Positions 24,101-32,126 of a stretch of 64,000 bases of DNA are shown here, one piece after another. Both the position numbers and the translations under genes were made by a program. The stretch is from JBCDCY01 sp039180875 (GTDB lineage Bacteria > Pseudomonadota > Alphaproteobacteria > Rhodobacterales > Rhodobacteraceae), in contig JBCDCY010000001.1 of NCBI GenBank assembly GCA_039180875.1, forward strand, positions 744,001 to 808,000. The letters are read 5' to 3'. How positions within the stretch are numbered: the first letter of the stretch is position 1; each line of letters begins with the position of its first letter. The notes under the pieces are model-generated. The model saw only the letters and a program-made list of their open reading frames with translations, was not told the origin of the DNA and made no database searches.

Positions 24101-25488
24101 GCCGGTCGGCCGCTATCGAACAGGCCCAGGCCTATCTGGACGACGGCAGGTTCGAGGCCGACCTCGCCCGACTGGTGGCCATCCCGACCGAGAGCCAGGT
24201 GCCCGAGGGATTGCCCCACTGCGCGCGGTATCTCGACGAGGCGATGGTCCCGGCCTTCGCCGCCATGGGCTTTGAGACCCGGATCTTCCCGAACCCGGTG
24301 GAGGGCTGCGGCCCGGTGCTGCTGGCCACGCGGATGGAGGACCCGAACCTGCCGACCATCCTCGGCTATGGCCATGGCGACGTGATCCGGGGGCTCGAGG
24401 GGAGCTGGACCGAGGGCGAAGGGCCCTGGCGCCTCGCCCGGGTAGGGGAGCGGCTCTACGGCCGGGGGACGGCCGACAACAAGGCGCAGCACTGGATGAA
24501 CATGGTGGCGCTCCGCACCGTGCTGGAGGCCCAGGGCACGCTCGGCTTCAACGCGAAGTTCCTGATCGAGACGGGGGAGGAGGCGGGCTCCCGCGGGCTC
24601 CGCCAGATTATCGAGGCGGAGCGGGAAGCCTTCGCCGCCGACGTGATGATCGCCTCGGACGGGCCGCGGGTGCGGGCCGATCGGCCGACGATGTCGCTCG
24701 GCGCCCGGGGGGCGGTGAACTTCGACCTGGTCTGCGATCTCCGCCCAGGCGGGCATCACTCCGGCAACTGGGGCGGAGCGCTGGCCGATCCGGCGGTGAT
24801 CCTGGCCTGCGCCCTCGCGGCGATCGTCGACCGCAACGGCAAGATCCTGGTGCCGGAATGGCGCCCGGCGGCGCTGACGCCCGAGACCCGCGAACTGCTC
24901 CGCGACGTGGTATTGGAGGCCGGGTCTGACGGTCCGACGCCTGACCCGGACTGGGGCGAGCCGGGGCTGTCGCCTGCGGAAAACATCTATGCCTGGAACG
25001 CTTTCGTCGTGCTGGCCATGACCGCGGGCCTGCCGGAGAAGCCGGTGAACGCCGTCGCGCCCTCGGCCCGGACCCATTGCCAGCTGCGCTATATCGCGGG
25101 GACGGAGGAGGCGGAGATCCTGCCGGCGCTTCGCCGTCATCTCGACGCCGCGGGTTTCGGCATGGTCGAGGTGTCGGCACCGCCGGGCAGCAATGCCGGC
25201 GGCTTCGCGGCCAGCCGGACGGAGTCCGACGATCCCTGGGCCCGCTTCGTGGCAGCGGCGCTCACCCGCGCGGCGGGGGAGGCGCCGGCGATCATCCCGC
25301 AGACCGGTGGCTCGATCTGCAACGACCTCTTCACCGATGTCCTCGGCATCCCGGCGATCTGGATCCCGCACTCCTATGCCGGTTGCAGCCAGCATGCGCC
25401 GAACGAGCACATCCTGCTGCCGGTCTGCCGCGAGGCCCTGGGCCTGATGACGGCGCTCTATTGGGAGATCGGCGAGGGCGCGCCCTAA
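24097..25488 (+). CDS. M20-family metallopeptidase (dipeptidase-like)
   Basis: A 463-residue zinc peptidase of the M20 family. Metal and catalytic motifs appear in order: GYGHGDVIRG (about 90, His ligand), GRGTADNKAQH (about 125, bridging Asp), IETGEEAGSRG (about 150, general base Glu-Glu), a dimerisation domain, and HSYAGCSQHAPNEHI near the C-terminus. Substrates of such enzymes are dipeptides or N-acylated amino acids. Coupling to the ABC pair by ATGA overlap suggests the peptidase acts on something the exporter handles, but this is inferred. Confidence 0.9.
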   Translation: MSRSAAIEQAQAYLDDGRFEADLARLVAIPTESQVPEGLPHCARYLDEAMVPAFAAMGFETRIFPNPVEGCGPVLLATRMEDPNLPTILGYGHGDVIRGLEGSWTEGEGPWRLARVGERLYGRGTADNKAQHWMNMVALRTVLEAQGTLGFNAKFLIETGEEAGSRGLRQIIEAEREAFAADVMIASDGPRVRADRPTMSLGARGAVNFDLVCDLRPGGHHSGNWGGALADPAVILACALAAIVDRNGKILVPEWRPAALTPETRELLRDVVLEAGSDGPTPDPDWGEPGLSPAENIYAWNAFVVLAMTAGLPEKPVNAVAPSARTHCQLRYIAGTEEAEILPALRRHLDAAGFGMVEVSAPPGSNAGGFAASRTESDDPWARFVAAALTRAAGEAPAIIPQTGGSICNDLFTDVLGIPAIWIPHSYAGCSQHAPNEHILLPVCREALGLMTALYWEIGEGAP

Positions 25489-25509
25489 GCCAGGTGCCTG
25501 CAAAACAGC

Positions 25510-25556
25510 GGCGCGTGCCGCGCCACGCCTTCCCTCCCCGCCCTGGTCGGGCGGGG
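25510..25556. other. Two adjacent GC-rich hairpins
   Basis: GGCGCG/CGCGCC (25510-25524, 3-nt loop) and CCCCGCCC/GGGCGGGG (25536-25556, 5-nt loop) lie between the peptidase stop and the next gene. They may end or slow transcription, but no T-run follows. Confidence 0.45.
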
Positions 25557-25620
25557 CCCCTGGCCGGCTTTCCCTGGGCTCCGCCGCGCGGTATCTTCGG
25601 GCGCAGCAAGGAGGGGAGCC

Positions 25621-26094
25621 ATGCCGCTCGAGCTTCTCGCCCCGCTGGTCGTCCTGGGCGTGGCCATCGTGGTGCTGGCCGTGCACGTCTCGGGCGGGTC
25701 GCGGCCGCTGTCGCTGGCGACCGAGGCGGCGGTGCGGGCGGCCTGGGCCGAGGCGGAGCCGGATCGGCCGCTCTCCGAGGTCTTGCCCTGCCCCGATGGA
25801 CGGGCGGCGGTGGTGATCGATGGGGCGGGCGTGCCGGCGCTGCTCTGGACCCTCGGCGCCGATCCGGTGGTGCGGGAGCTTCATCCCGGGGTGCTCCGCG
25901 CGGTGGAGGAGCGGCGAGAGGCTATCCGCCTGTATCTCGACGATTTTGCCGCGCCGGTGGTCGAGATCGGGGTGCCCGACACGGCGGTTCGCGCCGTCTG
26001 GATCGCCCGGTTCCGCAGATTTTCCAGCGCGGCCGAGCCCGGTGCCGCGTCCAACCCTGAGCGCCTCGCGCCCTCGGAGATCTCTGCCCAATGA
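25621..26094 (+). CDS. Membrane-anchored hypothetical protein
   Basis: A 157-residue protein with one N-terminal hydrophobic helix (about 5-24, LLAPLVVLGVAIVVLAVHV) and a soluble domain of alternating strands and helices (PDGRAAVVIDGAGVPALLW, then VRAVWIARFRRFS). I do not recognise a characterised family. AAGGAGGGG lies just upstream. It overlaps the sterol desaturase gene by ATGA, so the two are coupled and may act together at the membrane. Confidence 0.7.
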   Translation: MPLELLAPLVVLGVAIVVLAVHVSGGSRPLSLATEAAVRAAWAEAEPDRPLSEVLPCPDGRAAVVIDGAGVPALLWTLGADPVVRELHPGVLRAVEERREAIRLYLDDFAAPVVEIGVPDTAVRAVWIARFRRFSSAAEPGAASNPERLAPSEISAQ

Positions 26095-27017
26095 CCGATC
26101 TGCTGACCTATCCCGACATCGTCACACTGGCCGTGCCGCTCTTCATCGTGGCGATGCTGGCCGAGATCCTGTGGATCCGCTTTGCCCGTCGCGGTGGGCG
26201 GTATGAGACGCGGGACACGCTCACATCCCTGCTGATGGGGGTGGGCAACGTGGTCTCGGGCCTGCTGCTGGGCTTCATCGCCTGGGCGGTGCTGCACTGG
26301 GCCTGGGCGTTCCGGCTGTTCGATCTGGGGACGGCCTGGTGGGTGGTCCTTTTGGCCTTCATCCTCGACGATCTGCGCTACTACTGGTTTCACCGCATCG
26401 CCCATACCTGTCGCTGGGTCTGGGCGAGCCATGTGAACCACCACTCGAGCCAGCACTACAACCTCTCCACCGCCCTCCGGCAAAGCTGGACCGGGACCTT
26501 CACCTTCATGCTGGTGCTGCAGATCCCCCTGGTGCTGCTCGGCTTTCATCCGGCGATGGTGTTCTTCGTGGCCGGGCTCAATCTGATCTACCAGTTCTGG
26601 ATCCATACCGAGGCGATCGACCGGCTGCCGCGCTGGTTCGAGTGGATCTTCAACACCCCCTCGCATCACCGGGTGCATCACGGGCGGAATGCGCGCTATC
26701 TCGACGCGAACTATGCGGGCACGCTGATCATCTGGGATCGGATGTTCGGTACCTTCGTGCCGGAGCGGGCGGATGATCCGGTGGACTACGGGCTGGTGCG
26801 CAATCTCGGCACGTTCAACCCGCTCCGCGTGGCGTTTCACGAATGGGTGGCGATCTTTCGCGATCTTGTCCGGCCGGGCCTGACGCTCCGCCAGCGTCTG
26901 CTCTATGCGCTGGCGCCGCCGGGGTGGAGCCATGACGGCAGCCGCGAGACCTCGGACGCGATCAAGGCGCAGTATGTCGAGCGTCATCCCGGGATGCGCG
27001 GCACCCCCGGCCTGTGA
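26091..27017 (+). CDS. Sterol desaturase / fatty-acid hydroxylase family protein
   Basis: A 308-residue membrane-bound di-iron oxygenase. The His-box motifs are visible in order: HRIAH (about 103), HVNHHSSQH (about 116) and HHRVHHG (about 195), between hydrophobic helices. The superfamily hydroxylates or desaturates lipids, sterols or carotenoids. In bacteria the substrate is often an ornithine or hopanoid lipid, which is undetermined here. It overlaps both neighbours, by ATGA upstream and by one base with tlyA (TGATG). Confidence 0.9.
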   Translation: MTDLLTYPDIVTLAVPLFIVAMLAEILWIRFARRGGRYETRDTLTSLLMGVGNVVSGLLLGFIAWAVLHWAWAFRLFDLGTAWWVVLLAFILDDLRYYWFHRIAHTCRWVWASHVNHHSSQHYNLSTALRQSWTGTFTFMLVLQIPLVLLGFHPAMVFFVAGLNLIYQFWIHTEAIDRLPRWFEWIFNTPSHHRVHHGRNARYLDANYAGTLIIWDRMFGTFVPERADDPVDYGLVRNLGTFNPLRVAFHEWVAIFRDLVRPGLTLRQRLLYALAPPGWSHDGSRETSDAIKAQYVERHPGMRGTPGL

Positions 27018-27751
27018 TGCGCCTTGACCGGGCGCTGGTGGCGCGGGGCTTGGCGGAGAGCCGGACCCGGGCGCAGGCGCTGATCGCGGCGGGGGCGGTG
27101 CGGGTGGCCGGCCATCCGGCGACGCGGCCAGCCCAGATGGTGGCGGAAGAGGTGGAGCTGACGCTGGCCGGCGATCCGATGCCCTGGGTGTCGCGTGGGG
27201 CGCTCAAGCTACTTCATGCGCTCGAGCAGTTTGATCTGTCGCCGGAGGGGATGGAGGCCCTGGATCTCGGCGCCTCGACCGGCGGGTTCGTCGAGGTGTT
27301 GCTCGCCCGGGGCGCGGCGCGGGTGCATGCGCTCGACGTCGGGCGGGGGCAGCTCCATCCGCGGATCGCGGCCGATCCGAGGGTGGTTCGCTGGGAGGGC
27401 GTCAATGCCCGGGATCTGCCCGCCGACCTGCCCGCGCCGGAGTGGGTGACGGCGGATCTGTCGTTCATCTCCCTCACTTTGGCTCTGCCGCCGGCGCTGG
27501 ACCGCGCCGCACTAGGCGCGACGCTGGTCGCCCTGGTCAAACCGCAGTTCGAAGTGGGGCGGGAGGCCGTCGGCCGGGGCGGAGTCGTGCGCGATGCGGA
27601 GGCGCAGGCGGCCGCTTGTGTGCGCGTCCGTGCCCGTGTCGCGGAGGCCGGCTGGGCGGTGCTCGGCGAGGTCGAGAGCCCGATCACCGGGGGGGATGGC
27701 AACCGGGAGTTTCTGCTTGCCGCCCGCAAGGAGGGGTCGGCCAAAGGATGA
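27017..27751 (+). CDS. tlyA: TlyA-family rRNA 2'-O-methyltransferase
   Basis: A 244-residue protein: an N-terminal S4 RNA-binding domain (MRLDRALVARGLAESRTRAQ) followed by an FtsJ-like methyltransferase with LDLGASTGGFVEVLLARGA (about 85-103), a WVTADLSFISLTLALP segment and VKPQFEVGR. TlyA proteins methylate cytidines in 16S and 23S rRNA. The ATG at 27017 is preferred over the GTG at 27014; both fit. The gene ends just before repeat copy 3. Confidence 0.92.
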   Translation: MRLDRALVARGLAESRTRAQALIAAGAVRVAGHPATRPAQMVAEEVELTLAGDPMPWVSRGALKLLHALEQFDLSPEGMEALDLGASTGGFVEVLLARGAARVHALDVGRGQLHPRIAADPRVVRWEGVNARDLPADLPAPEWVTADLSFISLTLALPPALDRAALGATLVALVKPQFEVGREAVGRGGVVRDAEAQAAACVRVRARVAEAGWAVLGEVESPITGGDGNREFLLAARKEGSAKG

Positions 27752-27754
27752 CAG

Positions 27755-27817
27755 CCTCCAGCGGGGATATTTGAACCAGCAAGAAAGCGCATGGCTTTCG
27801 CAGTGGCTCAAATATCC
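27755..27817. repeat. GATATTT palindromic intergenic element, copy 3
   Basis: Box CCTCCAGCGG (27755-27764), then GGATATTTGAACCAGCAAGA and GGCTTTCGCAGTGGCTCAAA then TATCC. It lies between the convergent tlyA and ggt genes, 4 bp after the tlyA stop. The outermost 9 bp of the two arms pair perfectly (GGATATTTG/CAAATATCC). Confidence 0.88.
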
Positions 27818-27874
27818 AATCCGCTGCCTGCGCCCCCGTGCCTGCGCCCCAGTCATGGTGCGCGGGCTGAGGCG

Positions 27875-29551
27875 CTACTCCGCGCTCAGCGCCACGCCCT
27901 CCCGCCTGGGATCGGCCGCGCCCGTCAGGCCGTCGTCGGTCACCAGGATGGCATGCAGGCCCGAGGTGAGATCGCGCAGGTTGACACCGTGGCCGAGCGC
28001 CTCGAGCGCCGGCGCGAGGTTGGCAGCCTCGGTCCCTTCCTCGACGTCGGTTTCCTCGCCGTTGCGATTAACGATGTGGCCGTAGGCGAACGCCTCCTCC
28101 AACGTCATGCCGAAGTCGAGCACGCTGATGATCGCCTGGGTGGTGTAGCCGATGATGCGCGACCCGCCGGGGGAGCCGATCAGCAGGTACGGCGCGCCGT
28201 CGCGGAACACGATCGTCGGGCTCATCGAGGAGCGCGGGCGCTTGCCGCCCTCCACCCGGTTGGCGATCGGGTTCCCGTTGCGCTCGCTCCGGAAGGAGAA
28301 GTCGGTGAGCTGGTTGTTGAGCAACATGCCCCCGACCAGCAGGCGGCTGCCGAAGGCGCTTTCGATCGACGAGGTCATGGAGACCATGTCGCCGTAGCGG
28401 TCGACGATCACGAAGTGGGTCGTGCCCTGCTCATGGTCGGTGAGCTGGGGGGCGTAGCGGGTGTCCTGCATCGGCGGCTCGCCGGCTCGGGCCTGGCCGC
28501 CGGCGGCGGTGGGGTCGATGGTGGCGGCGCGGCTCTCCACGTAGGCCCGGTCGAGCAGGTCGGGGATGTCGACGAAATCGGCATCGCCCATGAAGCGGCC
28601 CCGGTCGGCGAAGGCGCGCTTCGAGGCCTCGATATAGAGGTGCCAGGCCTCCGCCGTCGGACCCATGGAGGCGAGATCGAACTGTTCGAGCTGGCCGAGG
28701 ATCAGGCCCATGGTCAGCCCGCCGGAGGTCGGCGGGCCCATGCCGCAGATCTCGTAGACACGGTAGGCGAAGCAGACGGGGGCGCGGTTCTCCACCGTAT
28801 AGTCGGCCAGATCCTCCATTGTCATCATGCCCGGATTGGTCCGGGCGCGGCTGGTGGCGGCGACGATATCGCCGGCGATGGAGCCGGAATAGAAGGGCGC
28901 CGCCCCCTGATCGGCCATCAGCCGCAGGGTGCGGGCGAAGGCGCGGTTGCGGAGCGTGCTGCCCACCTCCAGCCCGCCTTCGGAGGCGTTGAAGTAGCGG
29001 TCGGCCTGACCCCAGACCTCGAGATCCCGGGCCGCGAACATGCCGGTGCTCTGGCTGAGGCGGGGCGTGACCTCGAAGCCCTGGTCGGCGGCCTGGATGG
29101 TGGGCTCGAGAAGGCCGGCCCAAGGCAGCCGGCCGTGGTCCTGATGCACGGTCTCGAGCAACAGCGGCACGCCGGGCACCCCGACGGAGAGGCCGCCGGG
29201 TACCGCGTCGGGCCAGGCCATGGGCTCCCCATCCGCGCCGGTGAAATAGTCGCCATCGGCCGCCGCGGGCGCCTTTTCTCGCGCATCGTAAGTCTGGAGC
29301 GTGCCCGCCGAGGCATCCCAGTAGAGCATGAACGCCCCGCCGCCGAGGCCGGAGCTTTGCGGCTCTACGAGCGTCAGCATCACCTGGACCGCCACGGCGG
29401 CATCCGCGGCCGAGCCGCCCCCGGCCAGCACCGCGCGCCCGGCCTCGGCCGCCATCGGATGGGCGGCGGCGACCATGTAGGCGCGCTGGGCCTCCACCTG
29501 GGCCGGTTGCACGGCGAAAAAGCCGGCGAGGATTGCTATGTAGGCGCGCAT
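27875..29551 (-). CDS. ggt: Gamma-glutamyltransferase, exported
   Basis: A 558-residue GGT precursor with a signal peptide (MRAYIAILAGFFAVQPAQVEA). The large-subunit start AAAHPMAAEAGRAVLAGGGS and the GGLGGGAFM-like glycine loop (SGLGGGAFML) are present. Autocleavage should occur before the Thr of TTHFVIVDRYGD, and the lid/substrate motifs LLNNQLTDFSF and PRSSMSPTIV follow, then the oxyanion GSPGGSRI. The enzyme cleaves glutathione and other gamma-glutamyl compounds in the periplasm. The ATG at 29551 is chosen by the signal peptide; the longer frame overlaps the divergent UDG gene. Confidence 0.94.
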   Translation of the reverse strand: MRAYIAILAGFFAVQPAQVEAQRAYMVAAAHPMAAEAGRAVLAGGGSAADAAVAVQVMLTLVEPQSSGLGGGAFMLYWDASAGTLQTYDAREKAPAAADGDYFTGADGEPMAWPDAVPGGLSVGVPGVPLLLETVHQDHGRLPWAGLLEPTIQAADQGFEVTPRLSQSTGMFAARDLEVWGQADRYFNASEGGLEVGSTLRNRAFARTLRLMADQGAAPFYSGSIAGDIVAATSRARTNPGMMTMEDLADYTVENRAPVCFAYRVYEICGMGPPTSGGLTMGLILGQLEQFDLASMGPTAEAWHLYIEASKRAFADRGRFMGDADFVDIPDLLDRAYVESRAATIDPTAAGGQARAGEPPMQDTRYAPQLTDHEQGTTHFVIVDRYGDMVSMTSSIESAFGSRLLVGGMLLNNQLTDFSFRSERNGNPIANRVEGGKRPRSSMSPTIVFRDGAPYLLIGSPGGSRIIGYTTQAIISVLDFGMTLEEAFAYGHIVNRNGEETDVEEGTEAANLAPALEALGHGVNLRDLTSGLHAILVTDDGLTGAADPRREGVALSAE

Positions 29552-29631
29552 GGTTCGATTCCCTGTCTGGACTGCAACGAATGGTAGTGCGCGGGCGGCG
29601 TGCTGTCGCGTCCCGATGACCAGAGGTTGCA

Positions 29632-30426
29632 ATGAGCGGAGCTGAGGCCGATCAGGCCGCACTGCTGGCGGCGCTTTCCTGGCAGGTGGAGATGGGCGCG
29701 GATGAGGCCATCGGCGACGCGCCGGTCGACCGGTTCGCGGCGGAGGCCCCGCCCAACGCAACGCTGCCCATCGCGACGCCGCCGATCGCCGCGCCATCGG
29801 CCGCTGTGGCTGCTTCTGAAGATCCAGTGACGGAAGCCGGGCGCCTCGCCGCCGCGGCCGGCACGCTGGAGGAGTTGCGCCTGGCCCTGGCGGGCTTCGA
29901 CGGCTGCGCGCTGAAGAAGGGCGCCCAGAACCTGGTCTTCGCCGATGGCATCGCCGGCGCGCCATTGATGATCGTGGGGGAGGCGCCGGGGCGGGACGAG
30001 GATCGCCTGGGCAAGCCCTTCGTCGGCCGCTCCGGCCAATTGCTCGACCGGATGCTCACCGCCATCGGCCGGGATCGGACGGAGGCGGCGGCGGAGCAGG
30101 CCGTCTACATCACCAACGTCTTGCCCTGGCGCCCGCCCCAGAACCGCGATCCGGCCACGGACGAGGTGGCGATGATGCGTGCCTTCCTCGACCGCCATAT
30201 CGCCCTCGCCGCGCCCCGGGTGCTGCTGCTGATGGGCAATGCCGCGGCGAAGACGCTGCTCGAGACCAAGACCGGCATCACCCGACTGCGCGGCACCTGG
30301 GCCGAGGTCCAGGGCATCCCCGCGCTGCCGACCTTCCACCCCGCCGCCCTGCTCCGCAATCCGGCGAATAAGCGCCTGGTCTGGCAGGATCTGCTGAGCG
30401 TCCGGGAACGCCTGGCCGCGCTATGA
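29632..30426 (+). CDS. Uracil-DNA glycosylase superfamily protein, UDG4-like without Fe-S cysteines
   Basis: A 264-residue protein. An Ala/Pro-rich N-terminal stretch (about 1-75) precedes a UDG domain with GEAPGRDEDRLGKPFVGRSG (about 117-136), YITNVLPWRPPQNRDPATDE and FHPAALLRNP. In family 4 enzymes four cysteines hold a [4Fe-4S] cluster. Here the N-terminal pair is reduced to one Cys (FDGCALKKG) and the CRPP cysteine is Trp (PWRPP), so the cluster is probably absent. This matches a group of cluster-less alphaproteobacterial UDGs. It removes uracil from DNA. It is coupled by ATGA to the phosphoesterase gene. Confidence 0.87.
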   Translation: MSGAEADQAALLAALSWQVEMGADEAIGDAPVDRFAAEAPPNATLPIATPPIAAPSAAVAASEDPVTEAGRLAAAAGTLEELRLALAGFDGCALKKGAQNLVFADGIAGAPLMIVGEAPGRDEDRLGKPFVGRSGQLLDRMLTAIGRDRTEAAAEQAVYITNVLPWRPPQNRDPATDEVAMMRAFLDRHIALAAPRVLLLMGNAAAKTLLETKTGITRLRGTWAEVQGIPALPTFHPAALLRNPANKRLVWQDLLSVRERLAAL

Positions 30427-31019
30427 CCCGGATCCTCGCCTTTTCCGACCTGCACGCCTCCCGCCGGCGGACCGAGGCGCTGATCGCGGCCGGGGCGGAG
30501 GCGGATCTGATCCTCGGCGCCGGCGATTTCTGCAACATGCGCCAGGGCTTGGCGGAGGCGTTGGCGCCCTTTGCACCGCTGGCCGAGAAGCTGATCGCCG
30601 TTCCAGGCAATGCCGAAAGCGCGGAGGAGCTGCGCGACGCCGCACCCCCAGGCACCACGGTGCTGCATGGCGAGGCGACAAGGCGCGCCGGCCTCACCAT
30701 CTTCGGCCTCGGCTATGCCGTGCCGATCACGCCTTTCGGCGCCTGGTCTTGCGATCTGAGCGAAAAGGACGCCGAGACGCTGCTTGCTGGGGTGGAGACG
30801 GCGGACATCCTACTCCTCCATTCCCCGCCCCACGGCGTGGGCGATCGGACGTCCCAGGGGCAGAGCGTCGGCTCCACCGCCCTCCGCGCCGCGATCGAGC
30901 GGGTGCAGCCCCGGCTTGCCTTTTGCGGCCATGTTCACGACAGCTGGGGTGTCTCGGGGCCGATCGGCGCGACGATGGTGCACAATCTCGGCCCCGCCCC
31001 CACTTGGTTCGAGCTCTGA
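30423..31019 (+). CDS. Metallophosphoesterase
   Basis: A 198-residue calcineurin-like phosphoesterase. Metal-binding motifs are visible in order: FSDLHAS (D-H), GAGDF (GD), VPGNAESAEE (GN, with Ala-Glu in place of the usual His/Asp), HSPPHGVGDR and GHVHDSWG. The loss of the classical GNHE His is worth noting but occurs in this subgroup. The substrate is unknown. It sits between the UDG gene (ATGA overlap) and moaB (1-bp gap), suggesting a four-gene operon. Confidence 0.85.
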   Translation: MTRILAFSDLHASRRRTEALIAAGAEADLILGAGDFCNMRQGLAEALAPFAPLAEKLIAVPGNAESAEELRDAAPPGTTVLHGEATRRAGLTIFGLGYAVPITPFGAWSCDLSEKDAETLLAGVETADILLLHSPPHGVGDRTSQGQSVGSTALRAAIERVQPRLAFCGHVHDSWGVSGPIGATMVHNLGPAPTWFEL

Positions 31020-31020
31020 C

Positions 31021-31566
31021 ATGCCTGGCAAGATCGACACCTCCCGCCCCTTCATCCCGGTCCGCATTGCGGTCCTCACCGTCTCCGACACGCGGACGGC
31101 GGCGGACGACCGCTCCGGCGACACCTTGGCCGAACGCTTGACCGGGGTGGGCCACGTGCTCGCCGCCCGGGCCATCGTGCCGGACGACCGGGGAGAGATC
31201 GCGGCCCAGCTGAAGGCCTGGATCGACGATCCCGAGATCGACGCGGTGATCTCCACCGGCGGCACCGGATTGACCGGCCGGGACGTGACGGTGGAGGCGC
31301 ATCGCGATGTCTACGAGAAGGAGGTGGAGGCGTTCTCCACCCTCTTCGCGCAGGTCTCCATCGCGAAAATCGGTACCTCTGCCGTGCAGTCCCGGGCCTG
31401 TGCCGGGGTGGCGGGGGGCACCTACCTGTTCGCCCTGCCCGGCTCGCCCTCTGCCTGTCGGGATGGTTGGGACGAGATCCTGGAGCCGCAGCTCGACAAC
31501 CGCCACCGGCCCTGCAATTTCGTCGAGATCATGCCCCGCCTTGCCGAGCACCGGCGGGCTGGATGA
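31021..31566 (+). CDS. moaB: Molybdenum cofactor biosynthesis protein B
   Basis: A 181-residue MoaB/MogA-type protein. Motifs: VLTVSDTRTAADDRSG at the start, STGGTGLTGRDVTVEA (about 80-95, the molybdopterin-binding TGGTG loop) and FALPGSPSACRDGWDEIL. The family adenylylates or binds molybdopterin in Moco synthesis, needed by the xanthine dehydrogenase and IorAB-type enzymes in this window. The start is the ATG at 31021, directly after the phosphoesterase stop. The next gene overlaps by ATGA. Confidence 0.93.
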   Translation: MPGKIDTSRPFIPVRIAVLTVSDTRTAADDRSGDTLAERLTGVGHVLAARAIVPDDRGEIAAQLKAWIDDPEIDAVISTGGTGLTGRDVTVEAHRDVYEKEVEAFSTLFAQVSIAKIGTSAVQSRACAGVAGGTYLFALPGSPSACRDGWDEILEPQLDNRHRPCNFVEIMPRLAEHRRAG

Positions 31567-32039
31567 GCGCAGCGGAGGAGGCGGCGTTCACGCCGCTTGG
31601 CGATCTCTCCGATCCCGGAGACCATCGCGGCGCCGTGGTCTTGCTCGAGGATGGCCACGGGCGCCTGCTGATGCAGCTTCGCGACGACTTCCCCCATGTC
31701 GGCGCCGGCGGGCTCTGGTCCCTGTTCGGCGGCGGGATCGAGCCGGGTGAGACGATCCTGGAGGCTGCCCGGCGGGAGTTGCAGGAGGAGACGGGCCTCA
31801 CGCTCCCGCCCTCCGCCCTGCAGCCCTTCGTGCGCTTGCTCACCCGCACCGCACGGCGCACCGACCTTTTTGTCTTTTCCACCTGCGCCGACGTCTCTCC
31901 GGCCGATCTCACCCTCGGCGAGGGGGCGGGCTTTGCCTTCTTCACGCCGGACCAGGCGGCGGCCCTGCCCATCGTGCCGGGTCTCGAACTGGTGCTGTCG
32001 GAATATGCGGCGCGACGGAACGCGGCGGCCCGTCCGTAG
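31563..32039 (+). CDS. Nudix hydrolase
   Basis: A 158-residue Nudix protein: SLFGGGIEPGETILEAARRE then LQEETGL contains the REXXEE-type box (RELQEE). The flanking RGAVVLLEDGHGRLLMQLRD strands are typical. The substrate is unknown. It overlaps moaB by ATGA and is probably the last gene of the UDG-phosphoesterase-moaB cluster. It is the fourth Nudix protein of the window and not especially close to the others. Confidence 0.85.
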   Translation: MSAAEEAAFTPLGDLSDPGDHRGAVVLLEDGHGRLLMQLRDDFPHVGAGGLWSLFGGGIEPGETILEAARRELQEETGLTLPPSALQPFVRLLTRTARRTDLFVFSTCADVSPADLTLGEGAGFAFFTPDQAAALPIVPGLELVLSEYAARRNAAARP

Positions 32040-32091
32040 AACCCTGATGTCACGAGTTTGTGGGACAGGTGCGCGCGTGACCCAATCGGCC

Positions 32092-32097
32092 TATACT
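32092..32097 (+). promoter_or_regulatory. Possible -10 box of the RND efflux operon
   Basis: TATACT lies 30 bp upstream of the ATG at 32127. No good -35 is seen at the usual distance, so an activator or an alternative sigma factor could be involved. Confidence 0.3.
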
Positions 32098-32126
32098 GCC
32101 CGCTGCTAGCCAGGACAAAGCAACGC

